A DNA stretch of 16,934 nucleotides from Acidobacteriota bacterium. GTDB lineage: Bacteria > Acidobacteriota > Thermoanaerobaculia > Multivoradales > JAHZIX01. The stretch spans positions 1 to 16,934 of the forward strand of contig JAGQSE010000724.1 in assembly GCA_020439725.1 (NCBI GenBank). The letters are read 5' to 3'. A model generated the notes under the pieces. That model was given only the letters and a program-made list of their open reading frames with translations. It did not search any database and was not told the origin of the DNA. A program made the translations under genes and the position numbers. Positions within the stretch are counted from its first letter, which is position 1; the number at the start of each line of letters is the position of its first letter. Positions 1 to 6,269 of this stretch are shown here, one piece after another.

Positions 1-685
1 ACCCGGCGATCAACCCGTCGAGGTCGGTGATGGGGTTGCCGTCGCCGTCGATGGCCCAGGAATCGGAGATCTCCGCGCCCTCGCGCCGTAGCCGCTCGAG
101 TTTGCCTCGCGGCACGACGCTGGTGGACATGTCGAGCACGAAGCCGTCGCCCTCACCGCAGGGCAGGGCCACGGCGATGGGGTTGGTGCCGAACATCGGC
201 TGGGCGCCGTGGGTCGGCGTCACCTGGGGCGAGGCGTTGCTCGTGGCGAAGCCCAGGAGCCCCTTGGCCAGCGGCAGGGTGGCGTAGTAGCCGGCGATGC
301 CGAAATGGTTGGTGTGGCGTACCGCCACGACGCCGACGCCGACGGTCTCGGCCTTCTCGATGGCCGTCTCCATGGCCAGGATCGCCGCCGGCTGGCCCAG
401 GCCGTTGCCGGCGTCGATGAGCGCGGTGGCGGGGGTTTCCTGAACCACCTCCACCCGGCGTCGGGGCTCGATCTTGCCGTCGCGGGTGCCGATGACATAA
501 CGCCGCAGCCGCGCCACGCCGTGGGAATCGATCCCCCGCAGGTCCGCGGCGACCAGGGCGCTGGCGACCAGCTGGCCCTGGTCCCGCTCGACGCCGGAGG
601 TCGCGAGGCAGTCGACGACGAAGGCCTCGAGCGCCGCGGCGGAGACCACGACGGGACCTGACGGTGGTGCTGGGGCTCGACTCAT
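1..685 (-). CDS. Ldh2-family malate/lactate/2-oxoacid dehydrogenase, 3' end cut by window edge
   Basis: Translating the minus strand from the ATG at 683-685 gives about 228 residues with no stop before base 1, so the C-terminal third (family length about 330-360) lies outside the window. Hallmarks of the NAD(P)-dependent Ldh2/MDH2 fold are visible: RGIDSHGVARL near residue 50, VRHTNHFGIAGYY near 122 with the catalytic-type His, GTNPIAVALP near 166, and DMSTSVVPRGK near 186. Family members reduce or oxidise 2-oxo/2-hydroxy acids (malate, lactate, sulfolactate, ureidoglycolate); the exact substrate cannot be read from sequence. The start overlaps the kinase stop as ATGA, so the two are probably translationally coupled. 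Next to glycerate kinase and serine-pyruvate-type aminotransferase homologues, a hydroxypyruvate/glycerate or phosphonopyruvate/phosphonolactate interconversion is plausible, but this is inference. The family call is firm. Confidence 0.88.
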   Translation of the reverse strand, partial: MSRAPAPPSGPVVVSAAALEAFVVDCLATSGVERDQGQLVASALVAADLRGIDSHGVARLRRYVIGTRDGKIEPRRRVEVVQETPATALIDAGNGLGQPAAILAMETAIEKAETVGVGVVAVRHTNHFGIAGYYATLPLAKGLLGFATSNASPQVTPTHGAQPMFGTNPIAVALPCGEGDGFVLDMSTSVVPRGKLERLRREGAEISDSWAIDGDGNPITDLDGLIAG

Positions 686-1830
686 CGCTGGGTGCTCCAA
701 CCGCTCGCCTCGACGGGGCGTCGCGCCGACGAGAAGAGCCGGACGATCTGTTCGCTGGTTTCGGTCAGTCGCTCGGCGGTGCGGGCGATGGCCGCCGACA
801 GGTCTTCGGGTCCCGAGGACAGGCTGAACGCGGCGACCACCCCGGGCAGGGCCCGGGCGCCGTCGAGCTGACCCGCCAGCAGGATGAGCGGCACGCCGAC
901 CTCGAGGGCGGTGGCGGCGACCACCGCCGGCAGCTTGTGCTCGAAGGACGAGGCGTCGACGCGGCCCTCGCCGCTCAGCACCAGGTCGGCGTCGGCCAGA
1001 TGCCGGCGAAGGTTCGCGTGGCGCACGATCTCCTCGCCACCGCCCACCACCTGGGCCCCCGCGAAGGCCGCCAGCCCGCCGGCCATGCAGCCGGCGGCGC
1101 CATACCAGGGGCGCCCCGCGACGGCATGTCCGTGGCTCGCCGCCAGATCAGCGACGCGGGCGAGATGGGCCTCGAGGGTCGGGCGGTCCTCGGGCGCCGC
1201 CCCCTTCTGCTCGCCATAGACCCGGACATGGCGCTCGAGGGAGGTCGAAACGTCCGCCAGGACGGTGATCCGGGATTCGCGAAGACGCGGGTCGAGCCCG
1301 GTCAGGTCGAGGGTCGCCAGCCGCGTCAAGGCCGCCGGGCTGGGGTCGAGGGCGTCGCCGCCGGCGTCGCGGAAGACGGCACCGAGCGCCGCCAGGGCTC
1401 CCGTACCGCCGTCGATGGTGGCGCTGCCGCCGGCGCCCAGGAGGATCTGCCTCGCCCCCAGGTCGAGGGCGGCGCGGATCATCTCGCCGGTGCCGCCGGT
1501 GTGGCTGCGCAGGGGGTCGCGCTCCGCCGGCGTCAGGCGCCGGAGGCCGTTGGCTTCCGCCATCTCGAGGATCGCCGTCCGCCCGCCGTCCGCCAGCGCC
1601 AGCCGCGCCTCGACGGGCCGGCCCAGCGAGTCGGTGACGGTGACGGTGTGGAGGGTCGCCGACAGCAGCTCGGCGAGCACCTCGAGGGTGCCGTCGCCGC
1701 CGTCCGCCAGCGGCAGCTGCACCACCTCGGCGGCCGGCTCCGCGCGCTCGACCCCCACCGCCATGGCTCGGGCCACGGCGGGCGCCGCGAGGGCGTCACG
1801 GAAGCTGTTGGGCGCGAGGACGATCTTCAT
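682..1830 (-). CDS. Glycerate kinase (GarK/type II family) homologue, divergent
   Basis: The 382-residue product matches the usual length of the GarK-type glycerate kinase family, which phosphorylates D-glycerate with ATP, generally giving 2-phosphoglycerate. Motifs in order: MKIVLAPNSFRDAL at the N-terminus, LPLADGGDGT (39-48), LGAGGSATIDGGTGALAALG (131-150), GEQKGA (206-211), SGEGRVD (286-292) and the C-terminal VGVPLILLAGQLD (311-323). One difference stands out: the segment that in typical members reads DVxNPLxGxxGA before the QKGA motif is here DVSTSLERHV (193-202), so the NPL and the following G-x-x-GA are missing, and the later GK-x-P is HKLP. Substrate binding may therefore differ from true glycerate kinases. 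The gene starts at an ATG seven bases after the class I aminotransferase stop and ends in an ATGA overlap with the Ldh2-family gene. A role in feeding PEP or in phosphorylating a phosphonate hydroxyacid is inference. Confidence 0.88.
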   Translation of the reverse strand: MKIVLAPNSFRDALAAPAVARAMAVGVERAEPAAEVVQLPLADGGDGTLEVLAELLSATLHTVTVTDSLGRPVEARLALADGGRTAILEMAEANGLRRLTPAERDPLRSHTGGTGEMIRAALDLGARQILLGAGGSATIDGGTGALAALGAVFRDAGGDALDPSPAALTRLATLDLTGLDPRLRESRITVLADVSTSLERHVRVYGEQKGAAPEDRPTLEAHLARVADLAASHGHAVAGRPWYGAAGCMAGGLAAFAGAQVVGGGEEIVRHANLRRHLADADLVLSGEGRVDASSFEHKLPAVVAATALEVGVPLILLAGQLDGARALPGVVAAFSLSSGPEDLSAAIARTAERLTETSEQIVRLFSSARRPVEASGWSTQR

Positions 1831-1837
1831 GGTCGGG

Positions 1838-3058
1838 TCAGGCTCCCAGGGTTTCGCGCATCGCGCGCAGCCGCGTGACGGCCTCGTCGAGATGGGCTTC
1901 GGGAGCGGCGTAGGAGATGCGGACGAAGCCTTCGCCGGCGTCGCCGAAGCCGTTGCCGGGCACCACGCCGACCTTGGCGTGCTGCAACAGGTAGCGGGCC
2001 ACCACCTCGCTCTCGGGCCCCGGCGCCTCGCCCCGGTCGACGAGCCGGCGATACAGCCGCCGAACGTCGGCGAAGGCGTAAAACCCGCCCCGCGGCGGCC
2101 CCGCCGGCAGGTCGAAACCGTCGATGGCGGTGAGCTTCTCGACGAAACGCAGGCTCTTGGCCTGGAGCTCCTCGCAATGCCGCGCCACCAGCGGGTCGGT
2201 CGAGGTGTCCGCCAGACCCGCCGCCGCCCCCTCCTGCACCAGCGTGCCGCAGGCCAGACACTGGAAGGTGAGGGCCTTGGTCGCGGCCTCGACGACGTCG
2301 GGGGCCGCGAGCATCCAGCCGAGGCGCCAACCGGTCATGCCGAAGCGCTTGGAGAAGCTGTTGACCATCACCGTGTGCCGGGTCTCGGGCTCGAGGAGCC
2401 GCGCCGGCAGGTGCTGGCCTTCGAAGAGGAGCGAATCGAAGACCTCGTCGTGCATCAGGTGGATGCCGCGCTCTGCCACCAGGCCGTAGAGCGCCTCGAG
2501 GGTCTCGCGATCGTAGACGGTGCCGGTGGGATTCTCCGGCGAGTTGATCATCAGCAGGCGGGTGCGGTCGGTCAGCTGGGCGGCGAAGTCGTCCGGGTCC
2601 AGCCGGAAGCGGCGCTCGGCCCGGGTGGCGATGCGCACCGGCCGGCGTCCGAGGGAGCGGACGATGGGCTCGAAGAGCATGTAGCAGGGGTCGGGGATCA
2701 CCACCTCGTCGCCGGGGTTGGTCAGCGTGAAGACCGTGAGCCAGAGCGCGCCGGCACCGCCGTTGGTGACCAGGACCTCCGCGTCCGGGTCGACCTCGAG
2801 CCCGTAGCGCCGGTGGTAGTACCCGGCGATGGCCTGGCGCAGCGCCGGCAGCCCGCGCGAGTGGGTGTAGCGGTCGTAGCTCGGTGCGGGGTCCTCGGTA
2901 CGCACACCGAGCCGCCGGGCGACGCCGTCGAGGACCACCGCGGGCGGACCGTAGCCCGGTTCGCCGACGGTGAGGTTGACGATGGTCGGGTCCCCGGCGA
3001 TGGCGTCGGAGATCTTCTTCGACGGGTGCGGCCGGCAGGCGAGGAGATCGCGATTCAC
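1838..3058 (-). CDS. Class I/II PLP-dependent aminotransferase (aspartate aminotransferase fold)
   Basis: The 406-residue protein is of normal length for fold-type I aminotransferases. Visible features: NLTVGEPGYGPP (28-39), the cofactor-ring region GGAGALW (100-106), NSPENPTGTVY (172-182) with the PLP-contacting Asn, HDEVFDSLLF (203-212) with the pyridine-N Asp, the Schiff-base lysine in NSFSKRFGMTGWRLGW (Lys237), and a C-terminal FVRISYA with the carboxylate-binding Arg. The start is GTG (3056-3058), overlapping the preceding aminotransferase stop as GTGA, which fixes the start by coupling. The amino donor or acceptor cannot be told from sequence; aspartate, alanine or an aminophosphonate are all possible. 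Having two unrelated transaminases back to back suggests one interconverts serine or glyoxylate and the other installs the amino group on the pathway product. Family assignment is secure, substrate is not. Confidence 0.92.
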   Translation of the reverse strand: MNRDLLACRPHPSKKISDAIAGDPTIVNLTVGEPGYGPPAVVLDGVARRLGVRTEDPAPSYDRYTHSRGLPALRQAIAGYYHRRYGLEVDPDAEVLVTNGGAGALWLTVFTLTNPGDEVVIPDPCYMLFEPIVRSLGRRPVRIATRAERRFRLDPDDFAAQLTDRTRLLMINSPENPTGTVYDRETLEALYGLVAERGIHLMHDEVFDSLLFEGQHLPARLLEPETRHTVMVNSFSKRFGMTGWRLGWMLAAPDVVEAATKALTFQCLACGTLVQEGAAAGLADTSTDPLVARHCEELQAKSLRFVEKLTAIDGFDLPAGPPRGGFYAFADVRRLYRRLVDRGEAPGPESEVVARYLLQHAKVGVVPGNGFGDAGEGFVRISYAAPEAHLDEAVTRLRAMRETLGA

Positions 3059-4176
3059 GACAGGGCCCTCTCGGAAGCGGCGACGGCGGCGACCGCGGCC
3101 ACCAGGTGATCGATGTGATGCCGGGCGACGTTGCCCATGTGCCCCACCCGCAGGACCCGCTCCTTGAGGTGGGCGCGCCCCTGGGCGATGAACACTTCGT
3201 GCTCGCGCTCGAGCCGCGACCGGATGTCGCTGGCGGAGAGCTCCGGCGGCAGCAGGACCGAGGTCACCGACGGCGAGGCGTGGGCCGGGTCGGCGAAGCC
3301 CTCGAAGCCGAGCTCACGAAGCCCGTCCCGGCAGGCGGCGGCGAGCTCGCGGTGGCGCGCGAAGACCTGGTCGAGCCCCTCGGTGAGCATCTGCTCGAGG
3401 GCGGCGTCGAGGCCGTAGATCACCCCCATGGCGGGGGTGTAGGTCGTGGTGCCTTCGGCCACCGCTTCCGCCATCTTCGGAAAGTCGAAGTAGTAGCGGC
3501 GCTGGCAATGACGTTCCGACACCTCGAGGGCGCGGCGGCTGGCGGCCAGGACCACCAGCCCCGGCGGGGCCATCAACGCCTTTTGGCTGGCGGTGATGAC
3601 CACGTCGAGGCCCAGGCGATCCATGTCGATGGCGGTGGCGCCGACGCTGCTGACGCCGTCCACCAGCACCAGCGCCGGGCTCTCGGCGCGCACCACCGCC
3701 GCGAGCTCCGCCAGGGGGTTGAGCACCCCGGTCGAGGTCTCGCAATGGGTGAGCAGCACCGCCGCCACCGGACCGTGGGTGCGCAAGGCGCGGCGCAGGT
3801 CGTCGGGATCGGCGGCGCGTCCCCACGCCACGTCGAGGGGCAGGACCTCGGCCCCGTAGCACTCGGCGACCTCGGCGAAGCGCTCGCCGAAATGCCCACA
3901 GCGCACGGCCAGGACGCTGTCCCCCGGTGCCAGCGTGTTGAGCACCGCCGCCTCGAGACCGCCGGTGCCCGAAGCGGTGAACGGCAGGATGGTCCCTTCG
4001 CGGGTGCCGAACACCTGCGCCAGGCGAGCCACCACCCGGCGCAGACGACGGCGGAATTCCTCGCCGCGATGACTGACCATCTGCTCGCCCAGGGCCTCGA
4101 GCACCGGCTCCGGGAGCGGCGTCGGTCCCGACACGCGAAGGTTGCGCGAACCCGAGGTTCGCGGGGTTCGGGTCAC
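3055..4176 (-). CDS. Class V aminotransferase, serine-pyruvate/alanine-glyoxylate type (AEP transaminase possible)
   Basis: From the GTG at 4174-4176 the product is 373 residues, typical for the class V SPT/AGT family. Motifs: RVSGPTPLPEPVLEAL (14-29), MVSHRGEEF (33-41), PFTASGTGGLEAAVLN (65-80), CGHFGERF (93-100), THCETSTGV (143-151), LVDGVSSVGA (171-180), the PLP lysine in TASQKALMAPPGL (Lys199), and VLRVGHMG near the C-terminus. SHR-x-EF and SQKALM-x-PPGL favour serine/alanine-glyoxylate transaminases over classical PhnW (2-aminoethylphosphonate-pyruvate transaminase), although the two are related and phosphonate context makes PhnW-like use possible. An upstream reading-frame extension exists, but it would overlap the toroid gene extensively and resembles no protein; the GTGA overlap with that gene's stop supports the chosen start. 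It likely transfers amino groups between serine, alanine or AEP and a 2-oxo acid. Confidence 0.9.
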   Translation of the reverse strand: MTRTPRTSGSRNLRVSGPTPLPEPVLEALGEQMVSHRGEEFRRRLRRVVARLAQVFGTREGTILPFTASGTGGLEAAVLNTLAPGDSVLAVRCGHFGERFAEVAECYGAEVLPLDVAWGRAADPDDLRRALRTHGPVAAVLLTHCETSTGVLNPLAELAAVVRAESPALVLVDGVSSVGATAIDMDRLGLDVVITASQKALMAPPGLVVLAASRRALEVSERHCQRRYYFDFPKMAEAVAEGTTTYTPAMGVIYGLDAALEQMLTEGLDQVFARHRELAAACRDGLRELGFEGFADPAHASPSVTSVLLPPELSASDIRSRLEREHEVFIAQGRAHLKERVLRVGHMGNVARHHIDHLVAAVAAVAASERALS

Positions 4177-5150
4177 TGCCAGAAAGTCCTCAGGTCCTGG
4201 GCCCGCCGGTGGGCCTCGTACTTGGAGAACGCGTCGAGCACGTCGGTGGTCATGATCAGGTTCGACGGCTTGCCCGGTCGTACGCCCCACAGGCCGTCGT
4301 CGGCGGTGTTCTCGGCGAGCCAGCCGATGGCCTTGCGCAGCACCTCGGGCAGCCGCGGGTCCGGGATCACGCTGTAGGTCAGCAGCAGGGCGCGGGCGGC
4401 GTCGCAGGTGTGGTCCACGTGCTGGTTGTCCCACGACCCGTCCTCACCCTGGCAGCCGACCAGGTAGTCGATGGTCCGCTGCAGGGTCGCCGCCGGCCCC
4501 TGGGCGAAGAGCACCATCTTGGGCAGCAGATGCGAGGTGGGCCCCACCGGCGCCTCGTAGGTGCTGGTGTCGTGCCACGAGCCATCCTCGTCCTGGGACC
4601 GGATCAGGTGGGCCGCACCCAGCGCCAGCGCCAGGCGGGCGTTGGCATGGATCTTCGCGGAGCCCTCGCCCAGGTCTTCCTTGAGCGCGTAGTGCAACAG
4701 CCCCATGGAGGAGCTGGTGGCGTCCCGCGGTCCCCACACCTTGTCCTTGAAGAAGCCTTCCGGGTCCTGCTGACCGAGCACGTGGAGGATCGAGCGCTTG
4801 GCGGCCTCGAGATAGTCGGGGCGGCCGAGCTCACGGTGGGCACGGATCAGGTTGCGGGCGCCGAAACAGGTGTTGCGCACGCCGTGACGATCGTCGTCGG
4901 ACGCTTCGCCCCAGCTGCCGTCGGACTTCTGACAGGCGAGGAGGGCGTCGAACTCGTCGACGTAGTCGCGGACCAGGCCGAGTTGCAGGATGACCCGCAG
5001 GACGTGGTTGACCAGGTCCAGCTTGCGGCTCTTTCCGGACGCGAGGGACCACTCCTCGCGGCGCGGCACGAGGCCGTTTCGGAAGAGATCCTGGATCGCG
5101 TCCACGGTCATGGTCTCGGGGTTGACTTTCTGCACGGCAATGCGGGTCAT
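4173..5150 (-). CDS. Alpha/alpha-toroid protein with QW-like (prenyltransferase/squalene-cyclase) repeats
   Basis: This 325-residue protein has five regularly spaced repeats of the Q-x-x-DGSW type: QKSDGSW (74-80), QDPEGFF (128-134), QDEDGSW (186-192), QGEDGSW (234-240) and TADDGLW (282-288), each between amphipathic helices. That is the signature of the (alpha/alpha)6 barrel shared by squalene-hopene cyclases, class II diterpene cyclases and protein prenyltransferases. The protein is half the length of a hopene cyclase, and the position of the catalytic DxDD is occupied by HVDHTC (244-249), so a standard protonation-initiated cyclase is not supported. It could be a noncanonical enzyme or a binding/scaffold protein; the function is unknown. 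There is no signal peptide. It is the first gene after the 152-base gap behind the PEP mutase gene and has a good ribosome binding site. Its stop overlaps the next aminotransferase start, tying it to the left-hand gene group. Confidence 0.8.
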   Translation of the reverse strand: MTRIAVQKVNPETMTVDAIQDLFRNGLVPRREEWSLASGKSRKLDLVNHVLRVILQLGLVRDYVDEFDALLACQKSDGSWGEASDDDRHGVRNTCFGARNLIRAHRELGRPDYLEAAKRSILHVLGQQDPEGFFKDKVWGPRDATSSSMGLLHYALKEDLGEGSAKIHANARLALALGAAHLIRSQDEDGSWHDTSTYEAPVGPTSHLLPKMVLFAQGPAATLQRTIDYLVGCQGEDGSWDNQHVDHTCDAARALLLTYSVIPDPRLPEVLRKAIGWLAENTADDGLWGVRPGKPSNLIMTTDVLDAFSKYEAHRRAQDLRTFWQ

Positions 5151-5157
5151 CGATGGT

Positions 5158-5162
5158 CCTCC
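5158..5162 (-). promoter_or_regulatory. Ribosome binding site of the toroid-protein gene
   Basis: The minus strand reads TTGGAGGACCATCG before the ATG, placing a full GGAGG seven bases upstream of the start at 5150. It supports that start and independent translation of the left-hand gene group. Confidence 0.75.
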
Positions 5163-5281
5163 AAGGCGGCTATGAGAGCGGTGAGAGTCTCGGCTCCTGG
5201 TTTCTGGATCACTTCGCCCGGACGGTGCCGCGATCCTGGGTGGGTCCGCGGTCGGGGGTCGTCACGGGGCGTCTTCGAAAC

Positions 5282-5299
5282 GAGCGGATCGGTCCGCTC
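5282..5299 (-). terminator. Perfect 7-bp hairpin after the PEP mutase gene, possible weak intrinsic terminator
   Basis: GAGCGGA and TCCGCTC form a perfect seven-base-pair stem with a four-base loop. It begins a few bases after the stop of the PEP-mutase-family gene (TGA at 5303-5305). In the direction of transcription it is followed only by GTTTCG, so the U-tract is short. It may be a weak terminator, an attenuating element that lowers expression of the downstream genes, or an mRNA 3'-end stabiliser. Confidence 0.45.
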
Positions 5300-5302
5300 A
5301 AC

Positions 5303-6229
5303 TCATTTGTGCTGGGCCACGGCGACCTGCGGCACGATCCGCACGACGGCGTCGTCGTCCGGGATGAAGCTGTGCTCCGCCGCCTCGATGGCAGGCAGGT
5401 CGACGAGCTCGTAGATGTCCTTGAGCGGCACCGTCAGGTCGTCCACCGAGTTGCCGGTGCCGGTCTCGCGGAGCGTCGCGAGGGTGGTGCGCATCGCCTG
5501 GATCGCCGCCCGGATGCTCTGGTTGGGAAAGATCGCCAGACGGTAGCCGTGGGCCTCGAGATGTCCGAGCGAGACCTGGTTGTAGAGCGTCGGGATCGCC
5601 ACCAGGGGACAGCTGCCCTTCCAGCCGGCGAGGAATTCTTCGAGCGCCGGAAAGGCCTTGGCATGGACCACGATGGCGTCGGAACCGGCCTCGGCGTAGG
5701 CCTCGGCACGGAGCCAGGCGGCCTCGACCCCCTCGCCGGCGATCAGCGATTCGATACGGCTGATGACCAGGAAGTCGGGGTCCTCGCGCGCGTCGACGGC
5801 GGCGCGGATCTTGCCGGCCATGGTCTGGGCGGTCACCAGCTCGCGGCTCGCGCGGTCGTAGAGACTGCAACGCTTCGGGTACTGGTTGTCCTCGATACAG
5901 ACCCCGGCGGCGCCGGCCCGCTCGAGCAGCCGCGTCATGTGGATCACGTTGACCGCGTTGCCAAAGCCGGAATTGCCGTCCACCACCACCGGCAGATCGG
6001 TCGCATCGACCATCTTGCGGACGATGTCGACCGTCTCGGTCATCGTCACCAGGTCGACGTCGGCGACGCAGCGGCTGGCCAGCGAGATGCCAAAGCTGCT
6101 CGCCCAGACGCCGTCGAAGCCCGCTTCCTGCACGAGGCGTGCGCTCAACCCGTCGTGGGCTCCTGCCAAGACAGCGATCCGGTCGCCCAACAGGCTGGCG
6201 CGAAGTTTCTTGCGGACATCTCTCTTCAT
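5303..6229 (-). CDS. Phosphoenolpyruvate mutase family protein (PEPM/isocitrate-lyase superfamily), divergent active site
   Basis: The 308-residue protein matches the length and whole-chain pattern of PEP mutase, which isomerises PEP to phosphonopyruvate, the entry step to nearly all natural phosphonates. Shared landmarks: AHDGLSARLVQEAGFDGVW (24-42), Asp57, VVVDGNSGFGN (81-91), CIEDNQYPKRCSLY (111-124), ISRIESLIAG (156-165), VVHAK (187-191), AIPTLY (211-216) and FPNQSIRAA (234-242). Three residues differ from the mussel enzyme as I recall it: Asp87 is Asn86, Lys116 of EDK is Asn115, and Asn122 of the NS pair is Cys121; Asp85, Glu114, Arg159 and His190 equivalents remain. The PKRC segment recalls PrpB-type lyases and FGNAVNV recalls phosphonopyruvate hydrolase. 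The dehydrogenase and decarboxylase genes just upstream favour phosphonate synthesis; a hydrolase or C-C lyase remains possible. The start is fixed by an excellent ribosome binding site. Confidence 0.85.
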   Translation of the reverse strand: MKRDVRKKLRASLLGDRIAVLAGAHDGLSARLVQEAGFDGVWASSFGISLASRCVADVDLVTMTETVDIVRKMVDATDLPVVVDGNSGFGNAVNVIHMTRLLERAGAAGVCIEDNQYPKRCSLYDRASRELVTAQTMAGKIRAAVDAREDPDFLVISRIESLIAGEGVEAAWLRAEAYAEAGSDAIVVHAKAFPALEEFLAGWKGSCPLVAIPTLYNQVSLGHLEAHGYRLAIFPNQSIRAAIQAMRTTLATLRETGTGNSVDDLTVPLKDIYELVDLPAIEAAEHSFIPDDDAVVRIVPQVAVAQHK

Positions 6230-6234
6230 GTCAA

Positions 6235-6241
6235 ATCACCT
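6235..6241 (-). promoter_or_regulatory. Ribosome binding site of the PEP mutase family gene
   Basis: The minus strand reads GAGGTGATTTGACA before the ATG, so AGGTGAT, a near-complete anti-16S match, sits seven bases upstream of the start at 6229. It is the strongest site seen here and lies in a 40-base gap after the dehydrogenase gene. Confidence 0.8.
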
Positions 6242-6269
6242 CAATGTCAGGCAGTTGCGTCGCTTCGGT

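Larger units (their letters stand above)
5151..5302 (-). promoter_or_regulatory. 152-base intergenic gap, the largest in the window; possible operon boundary
   Basis: This is the largest non-coding gap on the transcribed strand. It contains a hairpin close behind the PEP mutase stop (5282-5299) and a strong ribosome binding site at its other end (5158-5162). I looked for a promoter for the left-hand gene group between them but saw no convincing -35/-10 pair. Either read-through or a divergent promoter type could serve the downstream genes. Very short open frames here (18-30 codons, GTG/TTG starts) lack ribosome binding sites and were not called. Confidence 0.4.

Noticed and set aside
1265..3109. 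614-codon plus-strand open frame (and similar ones at 664-1878, 3106-4377 and 8788-11028)
   Set aside because: All are antisense to well-supported minus-strand enzymes and show no domains; they are shadows of third-position GC bias.
4173..5150. Terpene (squalene-hopene) cyclase
   Set aside because: QW-like repeats are present, but the protein is half-size and the catalytic DxDD is replaced by HVDHTC, so only the fold is claimed.
5190..5302. Short minus-strand frames (18-30 codons) in the gap behind the PEP mutase gene
   Set aside because: They use GTG or TTG starts without a ribosome binding site and overlap the hairpin; nothing supports translation.
5303..6229. 2-methylisocitrate lyase (PrpB)
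   Set aside because: The PKRC segment is similar, but the KRCGH signature is incomplete (CSLY follows) and the C-terminal half, VHAK/IPTLY/FPNQSIRA, matches PEP mutase/phosphonopyruvate hydrolase. The Ppd neighbours also fit phosphonates better.
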